Source: JBCCXL01 sp039191605
Lineage (GTDB): Bacteria > Acidobacteriota > Thermoanaerobaculia > Multivoradales > JAHZIX01
Assembly (NCBI GenBank): GCA_039191605.1
Contig: JBCCXL010000028.1
Span: 1-51,488 of the forward strand
Reading direction: 5' to 3'
Length of the DNA: 51,488 nt
Every line of letters begins with the position of its first letter. The first letter of the stretch is position 1. Below the pieces are notes generated by a model. That model was given only the letters and a program-made list of their open reading frames with translations, did no database searches and was not told the DNA's origin. Shown here piece after piece: positions 24,549 to 32,669 of this stretch. Position numbers and translations under genes: made by a program.

Positions 24549-26572
24549 TGTTCCGCTTGTACACCGCGTCCTCAGTCACAGATCATCTCGCCCCGAGGGG
24601 GCGCCGCATCGTTCCCCTGCTCCCCCTCGTCGCTCTGCTTTCCACCCTCTGGCTCGGGGCTCTACCCCAGGCCGCCAACGCCCAGCTGGGAGAGCTCTGC
24701 GATCCCGGCGAGGCGCCGCCGCGGGCGGGCTTCGACTGCCAGCCGATGATGGAGGAAACCGTCTACCACGAGCCTCAGATCTTCAACGCCAAGCGCGGCG
24801 ACGTGCTGCTCTCCGCCGGCTGCGGCATGATCGGCAACCTGCTGCGGCGGGTGCAGCCGCCCCAGCGCTTCAGCCACTCCGGCATCATGGTGGTGGACCG
24901 CACCCGGGTGCGTCACTCCACCGCGGTAGAGGCCCGCTACCCGGAGGGCTCCGGCGGTGACGGCATCGACCAGAACCTGCTGCAATACGGCTGGCCGGGC
25001 ATCATCACCGAGCCCATCTATCAGGCCTATGAGGGCTCCTACATGATGGACCCGGACTTCAACCAGCAGTGGTGGGTGAGCTCCTTCAACGCCAATCAGG
25101 TGCACTGCGACGGCGACGAGACGCCCACCAATCCCTCCATCGTCAAGCCCCCCTTCGACACCGAGGCGATGACCGTGCCGGGCCGCGCCGTGGAGGTGCG
25201 GGACGCCCTGCACCAGGTCGCCGACGAGGCAGAGCAGATCCAGGGCCACTACCGCTTCTTCGCCTACAGCGAGGCGGACCTGGTGGGGCGCCTGAACGGC
25301 CCCGGCGGCCAGGCTCCGGCGGACGGCAGCTGGTGGGATGTGGAGGGCCGCCTCGAGGGCACCGTCTGCTCCCAGCTGGTGTGGAGCGCCGCCAGCGCCC
25401 GCGGCTTCACCCTGGAGGACCCCACCGTGGAGCCCGGCGATCGGCCCCACGCCACCACCACCAACCGCAACGGTCTCTATCTCTACTCCGCCGACGAGCG
25501 CCTCGCCGCCGGCACCTGGCTCTACGACGAGATCTACAATCAATTCTACGACCAGGCCGGCTGGTTCGGCCGCCTGCTCACCGACGCTCCCGACGACGGC
25601 GCCAATCAGGTGGTCAACTGCTTCGCCTTCGATTGGTGCGGCGACGACGACGGCATCTCCTGGGACGGCGAGGAAAACGCTAAGGACTCCGACCGCTGGC
25701 GGCAGGATCCCGGAGTCGGTATCGCCGTCTCGCCGGACGACATCAGCCATTGGGACCTGCCTACCCAGGGCGGCCTCTACGGACTGACGGAAACCATCGC
25801 CTACCGCCCCGGCGGCTACCGACCGACCTACCGCTGGGCTCGCTCCCAGGGCACCGGGGACCTGCGGGTGACAGTGCGCTGGAACGGCAACTCGGTGGGC
25901 GACGCCAGCGTGGTGCTGGACGATCAGGAGCTGCAGCTGCTGGAGAGCGCCGGCCAGTGGGTGACCTTCCTCTCGGTGCCCGCCGGGCAGCACCAGGTGG
26001 ACGCCTGGGCGAACGTCGACGCCGAGGGGCAGATTCGCGAGGGCACCGCCGAGCAGACGGTGACGGTGATCGCCGGTCAGGTCACCGATTTGGTTCTCGA
26101 CCTCGCCACCACGCCGCAGCTGCCCCCCAGCGCCTTCCGCAGCCTGCGCCTTTCGGGCAATCTGCAGATGATGGTGGACGACACCTGGCCCAACGGCAAC
26201 GACCACGTCTCCTGGAGCTTCGAGGAGGAAATCGAGCTCAACCCCTCCACCCTGCTCACCAACTCCTATTTCCGACGCTTCTGCCACGACGATGTGCGAG
26301 CGGAGCTCTCGGTCAACGCCCAGCTCACCGACCCCGCCAGCGGCGTCATCGAAGCCCACGTCAGCCTCGAGCTCTACGAGGACGGCCGCTGCGGCTACGA
26401 CGACAGCTCCGCTGACGGCACCGATGCCTTCCATCGGGTGATGGTGGTGGAGGACAGCATCACCACCTCGATGTCCGCAACCAATTGTGAGTGGACCCAG
26501 GACGACAACGCTCAGCTGAGCCTCAACCTCCAAAACCTGAGGGATACGGATCCCTCCTCCGGGGTGCCCTGA
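24548..26572 (+). CDS. Secreted permuted papain-like (YiiX/NlpC-P60-like) hydrolase
   Basis: This 674-residue protein has a signal peptide ending near ANAQ. Residues 83-118 contain AKRGDVLLSAG and RFSHSGIMVVD (His 110), typical of circularly permuted NlpC/P60 or YiiX-type enzymes. The partner nucleophile is Cys 274 in GTVCSQLVWSAA. In this permuted order the His precedes the Cys, as seen here. Such enzymes cut amide or ester bonds in peptidoglycan or lipids; the substrate here is not known. Residues about 440-535 and 540-670 look like beta-sandwich accessory domains. It overlaps the preceding gene by one base and is followed by a strong terminator, defining a two-gene operon. Confidence 0.75.
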   Translation: MFRLYTASSVTDHLAPRGRRIVPLLPLVALLSTLWLGALPQAANAQLGELCDPGEAPPRAGFDCQPMMEETVYHEPQIFNAKRGDVLLSAGCGMIGNLLRRVQPPQRFSHSGIMVVDRTRVRHSTAVEARYPEGSGGDGIDQNLLQYGWPGIITEPIYQAYEGSYMMDPDFNQQWWVSSFNANQVHCDGDETPTNPSIVKPPFDTEAMTVPGRAVEVRDALHQVADEAEQIQGHYRFFAYSEADLVGRLNGPGGQAPADGSWWDVEGRLEGTVCSQLVWSAASARGFTLEDPTVEPGDRPHATTTNRNGLYLYSADERLAAGTWLYDEIYNQFYDQAGWFGRLLTDAPDDGANQVVNCFAFDWCGDDDGISWDGEENAKDSDRWRQDPGVGIAVSPDDISHWDLPTQGGLYGLTETIAYRPGGYRPTYRWARSQGTGDLRVTVRWNGNSVGDASVVLDDQELQLLESAGQWVTFLSVPAGQHQVDAWANVDAEGQIREGTAEQTVTVIAGQVTDLVLDLATTPQLPPSAFRSLRLSGNLQMMVDDTWPNGNDHVSWSFEEEIELNPSTLLTNSYFRRFCHDDVRAELSVNAQLTDPASGVIEAHVSLELYEDGRCGYDDSSADGTDAFHRVMVVEDSITTSMSATNCEWTQDDNAQLSLNLQNLRDTDPSSGVP

Positions 26573-26645
26573 CGCCCCGGGCCCCGGGCTCCCTACTCAG
26601 GAATCCGGGCTCGATACGTCGAGCTGAGATCCATTCATCACCACC

Positions 26646-26677
26646 GACGGCCTCCGCACTCGCGGAGGCCGTCTTTT
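26646..26677 (+). terminator. Intrinsic terminator of the secreted-hydrolase operon
   Basis: GACGGCCTCCGC (26646-26657) pairs perfectly with GCGGAGGCCGTC (26662-26673) over a four-base loop, and TTTT follows. It is a classic Rho-independent terminator 73 bases after the hydrolase stop codon. Confidence 0.95.
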
Positions 26678-26707
26678 CCTTTGAAGATCAGCGGACCGTA
26701 GAGGTCA

Positions 26708-27871
26708 TCAGGGGGAGGCCGGCGCAGGGCCGGCGCCAGCTGTGGAGTCTCCCAGTGGGGCCTCTCCCAGCGGGTGGCGCAGCGGCTGCTGCCCCGCCGC
26801 CTCCAGCCTTCTTACCCCCTCCGCCGTCAGACGCAACCCGGCCTCCCCGGGCTCGACCCAGCCCCGCTCCTGAAGCCGGCGGGCGATGGCCCGCAGCCGA
26901 CCCGGCGCCCAGCGGAAGCGCTGGTCCAGCAGCTCCCAGCCGAGCTCTCCCGCTTTCGGCAGATGCAGCATCAGCAGCTGCTCCGCCAGCCGGCGACCGA
27001 GACGACGGTGACGCAGCCAGCGGGCGAGCAGCCCGTGACGGGGAGCGAAGCAGAAGCACGCCAGGAAGATCAGCCCGGACATCACCGCCATACCGCCGGC
27101 GATGGAGGCGTCGAGCGTCCGCGCTAGCAGGTATCCAAACAGGGCCGAAGCCACCCCCAGGCCCACCGCGAGGAAGAGCAGCGTCGACAACCGCTGGGTG
27201 AGCAAATAGGCCGCCGAAGGCGGCACCACCAGCATCGCCACCACCAGGATCGCGCCGACGGATTCGAAGGAGCCCACCACCGTCACCGAAACCAGGGACA
27301 TCAGCAGGTAGTGCACCAACGTCGGCGCGAAGCCCAGAGTGGCGGCGAGCTGGGTGTCGAAGGTGGTGATCTTGAGCTCTTTATAGAACAGGGTCACCAG
27401 GCTGAGGTTGAGCAGGAAGACGAAGCCGGTGAGCCACAGAGCTCGAGGCCCGAGAGAGAGGTCTCCCCAGGTGAGCACGTCCAGCGGGGCATAGGCGATC
27501 TCGCCGTAGAGCACGCAGTCGAGGTCGAGGTCCACCGCCGAGGCGTAGCGGCTGATCAGCAGCACTCCGAGGGCGAAGAGGGCCGGGAATACCACCCCGA
27601 TAGAGGCGTCCTCCTTGAGCCGGCGGGTGCGGTAGGAAAGCTCCACCAGAAAGACCGTCAGCACTCCCAGGGCGGTGGCTCCGATCATCATCGAAACGGT
27701 GCTGCGACCGCCGGAGATCAGGAACGCGATGACGATTCCCGGCAGCACGGCGTGGCTGATGGCGTCCCCCAGCAGGGCCATCTTGCGCAGCACCAGGAAG
27801 GAGCCCACCAGCGCACAGGAGGCGGCCACCAGGGAACCGACGGCGACGATCACCAGAGCCGAGGCGCTCAT
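26708..27871 (-). CDS. Metal ABC transporter permease fused to a winged-helix domain
   Basis: The product is 387 residues from the ATG at 27871, which overlaps the stop of the preceding permease gene. The frame runs further upstream, but the added sequence is antiphase to that permease. Residues 1-280 form an ABC-3 family permease with about eight helices (KMALLGDAISHAVLPGIVIA; ESVGAILVVAMLVVPPSAAYLL). Residues about 285-360 form a winged-helix-like extension (RRLAEQLLMLHL, RLQERGWVEPGEAGLRLTAE) resembling the N-terminal DNA-binding part of DtxR-type proteins. A short disordered tail ends the protein. It pairs with the other permease to form the channel of a Mn/Zn/Fe importer. Typical members of this family end near residue 290. 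Confidence 0.88.
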   Translation of the reverse strand: MSASALVIVAVGSLVAASCALVGSFLVLRKMALLGDAISHAVLPGIVIAFLISGGRSTVSMMIGATALGVLTVFLVELSYRTRRLKEDASIGVVFPALFALGVLLISRYASAVDLDLDCVLYGEIAYAPLDVLTWGDLSLGPRALWLTGFVFLLNLSLVTLFYKELKITTFDTQLAATLGFAPTLVHYLLMSLVSVTVVGSFESVGAILVVAMLVVPPSAAYLLTQRLSTLLFLAVGLGVASALFGYLLARTLDASIAGGMAVMSGLIFLACFCFAPRHGLLARWLRHRRLGRRLAEQLLMLHLPKAGELGWELLDQRFRWAPGRLRAIARRLQERGWVEPGEAGLRLTAEGVRRLEAAGQQPLRHPLGEAPLGDSTAGAGPAPASP

Positions 27872-29259
27872 GCCGCACCCCCGGAGATCGGGGCGGTCGA
27901 AACCAGCTCCCCTCGGGCCGGCGGAATCGGCCGGCCGTGGGGATCCAACGTCGGGTAGCCCAGCACCTCTTCCAGCTGCGCCACCGCCGCCGGCGTCAGG
28001 GCGTGCTCCATGACGTCGGCGTCGCGATGGACGTGATCCTCCGCCAGCTCCAGCTTGCGGGTGAGGTAAACCTCCCACAGCCGGTGCTTGCGCACCATCG
28101 CCTGGGCCGCGGCGATGCCGCTGGTGGTCAGCCTCAGATCCCTCTCGCCGCGGCGCACCAACCCTTCCTGCTCCAGGGCGCGGGCGGTCGCCTCCACCCT
28201 GCCACCGGTAAGGCCCCGGAGGCCCATGACGTAGGTCCAGGGCACTCGCTGGCCGGGCTCGTCGCCGCGGCGCTCACCGAAATTCCACAGATCCTTGAGC
28301 AGGTTCTCGCGGCGAATGCGGCGCACCATCCGCAGGTAGCGCAGCCGCGACCACAGCAGCCCGCGGCGCGGAGCGAGGGTGATGGAGAGAGTCAGCAGAG
28401 CGCTGGCCACCAGCACCACCACCGGGCCGGTAGGCAGGCGATCCACCGAAGCCGAGGCCAGAGCCCCCACCATTCCTGAGCCGCCGCCGATGAGCGCCGC
28501 CAGCACCAGCATCCAGCCCAGGCGATCGGTCCATTGGCGGGCCGCCGCCGCCGGGGTCACCAGGGTCGCCACCATCAGCACCGCGCCGACGGTGGACAGC
28601 CCCACCACCACCACCGCCACCAGCAGCAGGGTCATCAAAACCTCCAGCCGCAGCACCGGCATGCCGAGACTGGCGGCATACTCGCGATCGAAGGTCAGCA
28701 GCTTCAGTTCCTTGAAGAAAAGCGCCAGCAGCACCAGCACCGCCGCCCCCAGCAGCGCCATCAGCTGCACGTCCTGGGGCATCAGCGTCGCCGCCTGACC
28801 GAAGAGATATTTATCCAGCCCGCTCTGGTTCCCCAGCGGCAGCTTCTGGATGTAGGTCAACAGCATGATGCCGAGCCCGAAGAACACCGAGAGCACGATG
28901 CCGATAGCGGCATCGGTCACCAGCTTGCTCCAGCGCACCACCACCAGGATGGTCAGCGCCCCCACCACCCCGGCCACCAGCGCGCCGAGGAAGAGGGGCC
29001 CGGAAGACTTGGCGCCGGTGATCAAATAGGCGATGCAGACCCCCGGCAGCGCGGCGTGGGCCAGGGCGTCCCCCAGCAGGCTCTCTCGCCGCAGCAGGGT
29101 GAAGCAGCCCAGCACGCCCCCCACCACCCCGAGAAGGGTGGTGCCCAGGAGCACGTTGCGCAGGGTGAAGCTCCACTCGATCCCGCCGAAGGAGCTGGCG
29201 CCGAGGAAGCTGCCGAAGAGGGAGCCATCAAGAAGAGACGCGAAGAAGGAGAGGTCCAT
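27868..29259 (-). CDS. Metal ABC transporter permease fused to a DtxR/MntR-like domain
   Basis: The product is 463 residues from the ATG at 29259. Residues 30-300 are an ABC-3 permease (SLLGDALAHAALPGVCIAYL, STVGAVLMVATLVTPAAAAR). Residues about 310-450 match a DtxR-family regulator: a winged helix (RALEQEGLVRRGERDLRLTT), then the metal-binding and dimerisation domain KHRLWEVYLT, HRDADVMEHAL and DPHGRPIP. By comparison with MntR as recalled, His 392, Asp 415, Glu 418 and His 419 would be metal ligands. No free-standing regulator gene was found nearby, so the sensor may be built into the transporter. The start lies 10 bases after the ATPase gene. Confidence 0.9.
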   Translation of the reverse strand: MDLSFFASLLDGSLFGSFLGASSFGGIEWSFTLRNVLLGTTLLGVVGGVLGCFTLLRRESLLGDALAHAALPGVCIAYLITGAKSSGPLFLGALVAGVVGALTILVVVRWSKLVTDAAIGIVLSVFFGLGIMLLTYIQKLPLGNQSGLDKYLFGQAATLMPQDVQLMALLGAAVLVLLALFFKELKLLTFDREYAASLGMPVLRLEVLMTLLLVAVVVVGLSTVGAVLMVATLVTPAAAARQWTDRLGWMLVLAALIGGGSGMVGALASASVDRLPTGPVVVLVASALLTLSITLAPRRGLLWSRLRYLRMVRRIRRENLLKDLWNFGERRGDEPGQRVPWTYVMGLRGLTGGRVEATARALEQEGLVRRGERDLRLTTSGIAAAQAMVRKHRLWEVYLTRKLELAEDHVHRDADVMEHALTPAAVAQLEEVLGYPTLDPHGRPIPPARGELVSTAPISGGAA

Positions 29260-29269
29260 AGCGAGGCGC

Positions 29270-30067
29270 CTATCCCTGCCCCGAGCCCTGGAGGTCCGGG
29301 CGCTCCGCCTGGGCTCCCAGCAGGGCCTCCGCCGCCTGGGTGAGGACGGTGAGACGACCGCCGTAGGTGCGCTGGAGGTTCTCGGTGGTGAAGGTGCTCT
29401 CCACCGAGCCGGCGGCCACCAGCCGCAGGTTGAGCAACACCACGTGGTCGAAGTATTCCGCCACCGTTTGCAAATCGTGATGAACCGCCACCACCGTGCG
29501 GCCGGTGGCCCGCAGTTCCTGCAGCAGGGTGAGGATCGCCGCCTCCGTCGCCGCGTCAACGCCGGCGAAGGGCTCATCCATCAAGTAGATGCGAGCGTCC
29601 TGGGCCAGCGCCCGGGCGAGGAAGACCCGCTGCTGCTGTCCGCCGGAGAGCTCGCTGATCTGGCGATTCGCGAAGGCCTCCATCCCGACCTTCTCCAGGC
29701 TCTCTAGAGCCAGCTCCTTCTCCCGGCGCCCGGGGCGGCGCAGCCAGCCGAGGCGACCGTAGAGGCCCATGGTCACCACATCCAGGGCGCTGGTGGGGAA
29801 ATCCCAGTCCACGCTCTCCCGCTGGGGGACGTAGCCGACCCAGGAGCGGCGCTGGGCATAGGCCTCGCCGAAGATCTTCACCCAGCCGGTGACCGGGCTC
29901 ACGATGTCCAGAATCGCCTTGAGCAGAGTGCTCTTGCCGGCACCGTTGGGGCCCACGATGGCCACCAGGCGGCCTTCCGGGATCTCCAGGTCGACGTCCC
30001 AGAGCACCGGCTCGGTGTGGTAGGCCACGGTGAGGTCGTGGACCTCTACCGCCGGTCCGCCGCTCAC
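29270..30067 (-). CDS. Metal ABC transporter ATP-binding protein (MntB/ZnuC-like)
   Basis: The product is 265 residues, starting at a GTG that overlaps the stop of the binding-protein gene. It has Walker A GPNGAGKST near residue 39, Q-loop VPQRESVDWDFP, signature ELSGGQQQRVFLARAL, Walker B IYLMDEPFAGVD and the H-loop VVAVHHDL. SVDWDFPTSALDVV is typical of the ATPases of Mn/Zn/Fe importers. It energises the two permeases in the cytoplasm. Length and motifs are all normal. Confidence 0.93.
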   Translation of the reverse strand: MSGGPAVEVHDLTVAYHTEPVLWDVDLEIPEGRLVAIVGPNGAGKSTLLKAILDIVSPVTGWVKIFGEAYAQRRSWVGYVPQRESVDWDFPTSALDVVTMGLYGRLGWLRRPGRREKELALESLEKVGMEAFANRQISELSGGQQQRVFLARALAQDARIYLMDEPFAGVDAATEAAILTLLQELRATGRTVVAVHHDLQTVAEYFDHVVLLNLRLVAAGSVESTFTTENLQRTYGGRLTVLTQAAEALLGAQAERPDLQGSGQG

Positions 30068-31068
30068 GGGGTGCCCTCCTCAGCGGTCACCACGCTGTCC
30101 GCAGCAGCTTCATCGAGGTCCCCTACCAAGGCCTTCACCACCGTTTCGACGTTGTGACGCACCATGCCGTTGTAGGTGCCCTGGGGGGTTCCGACGGCGC
30201 CCATGGCGTCGCTGAACAGCTCGCCGCCGATGCGCACCTCGTGGCCGCGGGCCCGCGCCGCCGCCTGCACTGCCTCGATGGCCCGGCGGGGCACGCTGGA
30301 CTCGATGAACACCGCCGGAACGCGGCGCTCGACGATGAGGTCCACCACTCGCTCGACGTCCGCCAGCCCCGCCTCGCTGGCGGTGCTGATGCCCTGAATG
30401 CCCACCACCTCGATGTTGTATCGATCCCCGAAGTAGCCGAAGGCGTCGTGGGCGGTGATCATCACCCGATGCTCCTCGGGGATCGTGGCGATCTGCCCTT
30501 CCACCCACTGATCCATCGCCCGCAGGCGCTCCCGCAGCTCGTCGGCCCGCTGGCCGATGAGCTGTGACTCCCCCGGCAGCAGCTCTACCAGCGCCGCCTC
30601 CACCGGCGCCACCGCCTCTAGCCACAGGGAGACGTCGAACCAAATGTGGGGATCGTAGGCCCCCTCGAGCTCCGGCGGCTCCCGCAGGCGATCCTCCCCC
30701 ACCCTCTCGCTCACCGCCACCACCGGCCGGGTGCGCGCCAGCTTCACCAGCACGTCTCCCATCTTTCCTTCCAGGTAGAGGCCGTTGTAGAGGATCAGAT
30801 CCGCCTCCGACAGAGTGCGCACGTCACTCTCCAACGCCTTGTAGAGGTGAGGATCCACCCCCGGCCCCATCAGGGTCGTCACCGTGCCCAGATCTCCCAC
30901 CAGCTGAGCGGCGAGATCACCGATCATCCCGGTGGTGGCCACCACCTTCAGCTCCCCGGGAGCGATGCTCCCCTCGGAAGGCCCCGGCGGAGAGCAGGCG
31001 GTGAGGCTGAGCAGAGTCAGAGCCAGGGCGAGAACGAAGAAGGGTGATGGGGAGAATAGCGGGCGCAT
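30064..31068 (-). CDS. Metal-binding lipoprotein of the ABC importer (TroA/MntA-like)
   Basis: The product is 334 residues from the ATG at 31068, which has TAGGAG seven bases upstream. A signal peptide ends in SLTAC, a good lipobox (Cys 25). The cluster A-I binding-protein fold shows the ligand set His 74 (DPHLYKA), His 141 (DPHIWFDV), His 207 (TAHDAFGYF) and Asp 287 (LFSDAMG), the three-His-one-Asp set of TroA. The His-rich loop common in dedicated ZnuA proteins is absent, which together with GIQGIST favours Mn or broad-range metal uptake. It is the first gene of a four-gene overlapping operon. Confidence 0.92.
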   Translation of the reverse strand: MRPLFSPSPFFVLALALTLLSLTACSPPGPSEGSIAPGELKVVATTGMIGDLAAQLVGDLGTVTTLMGPGVDPHLYKALESDVRTLSEADLILYNGLYLEGKMGDVLVKLARTRPVVAVSERVGEDRLREPPELEGAYDPHIWFDVSLWLEAVAPVEAALVELLPGESQLIGQRADELRERLRAMDQWVEGQIATIPEEHRVMITAHDAFGYFGDRYNIEVVGIQGISTASEAGLADVERVVDLIVERRVPAVFIESSVPRRAIEAVQAAARARGHEVRIGGELFSDAMGAVGTPQGTYNGMVRHNVETVVKALVGDLDEAAADSVVTAEEGTP

Positions 31069-31131
31069 GACGAGACTCCTAAGACGGCGAAGAAAGGGAA
31101 GAGGGAGGATATTTCGCAATCCTCAAGAATG

Positions 31132-31159
31132 ATTTTAGAGTACTCAAAAAATTTGTCAA
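31132..31159 (-). promoter_or_regulatory. Sigma-70 promoter with overlapping operator for the metal operon
   Basis: On the minus strand, TTGACA (31154-31159) and TAAAAT (31132-31137) are separated by 16 bases, about 65 bases before the ATG. GAGTACTC (31138-31145), a perfect palindrome, fills the spacer next to the -10. Its AT-rich flanks extend it to an imperfect inverted repeat of about 20 bases (centred on 31141/31142). A metalloregulator binding there would block RNA polymerase. The rest of the spacer up to 31437 shows no gene. Confidence 0.7.
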
Positions 31160-31437
31160 GCCAAAAGCACATCTCTTCCTGACGCCAGGCGGCAGGAGCT
31201 CATCATCGATGCCTTTCGGCACTCTTATTTCGGGCTCTCGACTCGGGCTCTCAGCTTGGGCCGCAATCCCCAACCCTCCCGCCGCCTCGGGCAACACCGC
31301 ATTTCGACAAAATCAGGCCGCGCGAGACGGTACGAAGGGAAGAGATCCGCTCTTCGAGCCTTCGAATCGAGGCGTTCATCGAGCAACCCAGTCGAGGCGC
31401 CCATCGAGGCGCCCATCGAGGCTCCTGCGGAAAACAC

Positions 31438-32319
31438 CTAGTCGAAGCGACGGCTCTCCAGCGCTCGTCTCGGCACCCAAGCCTCCGGCAGCGTCTCGGC
31501 GAGCTTCTCGGCGACGGCCTCCACGTCCTTCGGCGGCACGTGGGTGACGACCAAGACCACCTCCCCCAGCAGCTCCTCCAGGGCCTTTACCGCCTCCGGC
31601 TGGAGCAGATACCAGAAGGGCAGCACCGCCACGTCCACCCCGGCGCGATGAATCCCCTGACGGCGAAACACCTCGGGATCGAGATCCGCATCGCCGACGT
31701 GGAGCACGGTCCAATCTCCTAGGGTGACCAGATGGCCCAAATTCTGGATCGTGCGGTGACGCGCCCCGCCGTGGGCGAGCTCCATCAGCACCACCCGCAC
31801 CGCGCCCTCGGCGGCCACCACCTCCTGACGCCCCGCCTCGCCGCCGTCCATCACTTCCACTCGGGCCTGCGGCAGCTCGTCCTCCCCCGCCGCCTCCCCT
31901 TCTGCCTGTCGTAGCGCCTCCACCACCTGAAGCGAGCTGATCAGCCGGGCCTGCCTCTGGGCCCGCAGGTAGGTGAGGGTCGGCTCCCCCTGGAAATGAT
32001 CTCGGTGCACGTGACTCGCCAGCACTAGGTCGACGCCGGCGAAGGGTTCCTTCCCCGCCACCATCGACTCGAAGACCGACTCCGGCACCGCGCCGTAGAT
32101 GGTGTAAGGCTCGGTCACCAGCCCGTCCAGGATCACCTTCCCCTTGCCGCTGCTCAGCAGCACGCCCTCGTTGGCCAGGAAGGTGACCTCCAGCGGCGCG
32201 CCCGCTCCGTTGTCCTCCGCTAGAGCTGTGCTCCCGGAAAGCACCAGCGCTATCGCGAGCCCCCACGCCCACAACACCTGCCACTGAAACCTGCGATTCG
32301 CCTTCGCCATCTCGCGCAT
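31438..32319 (-). CDS. Exported metallo-beta-lactamase-fold protein
   Basis: The product is 293 residues from the ATG at 32319, chosen for GGGAG five bases upstream; an in-frame ATG 13 codons earlier adds nothing recognisable. A signal peptide ends near STALAED. The MBL motif SHVHRDHF (His 103, His 105, Asp 107, His 108) is intact, with further likely ligands in HVGDADLD and VVTHVPP. The arrangement resembles the UlaG-like/MBL-fold hydrolases rather than true beta-lactamases. The substrate is unknown. It lies 350 bases downstream of the aminotransferase gene on the same strand. Confidence 0.82.
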   Translation of the reverse strand: MREMAKANRRFQWQVLWAWGLAIALVLSGSTALAEDNGAGAPLEVTFLANEGVLLSSGKGKVILDGLVTEPYTIYGAVPESVFESMVAGKEPFAGVDLVLASHVHRDHFQGEPTLTYLRAQRQARLISSLQVVEALRQAEGEAAGEDELPQARVEVMDGGEAGRQEVVAAEGAVRVVLMELAHGGARHRTIQNLGHLVTLGDWTVLHVGDADLDPEVFRRQGIHRAGVDVAVLPFWYLLQPEAVKALEELLGEVVLVVTHVPPKDVEAVAEKLAETLPEAWVPRRALESRRFD

Positions 32320-32669
32320 AGGAACTCCCAATCCAGCTGATTCACCGACCATGGTCACCGCTACGGCAACGCTGCTGGAATCTACGGAAAACAGAGTGGG
32401 TCGTTCTGACTTCGGTCAAGCGTCTTGGTTCAAGACCCTCACTCCGATCCCCCCGAGCCTCCCATTCCCAAAGGAGGGCCACATTAAAGGGCGACAACAC
32501 CACCCGTCCCTCGCGGGTAGGGCAGTGCTCCCTAGCGAAGAAAGAACGTCTCTCCCAAAACGCAGCTCAAGCTCTTCTCGAAGCTAAGGACGGCCTATCC
32601 CTGCAGTAGATTCCCTGAATAGGGACGCCGCTCACCCAACGAGGGCTCGTTGCGGTGAAACCCGCTGCT
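32320..32669. other. Spacer between the aminotransferase and MBL-fold genes
   Basis: No gene is supported. CAACGAGGGCTCGTTG (32637-32652) is a perfect hairpin 17 bases after the aminotransferase stop and may act as a terminator, though it has no T run. The promoter of the MBL gene must lie here; a TTGACC element on the minus strand near 32415-32420 is present but no good -10 follows. Confidence 0.4.

Noticed and set aside
24662..26533. 623-residue open frame on the minus strand, antisense to the permuted papain-like hydrolase
   Set aside because: It is antiphase to a well-supported gene, has Val/Gly/His-rich composition without domains, and arises from high GC at third positions.
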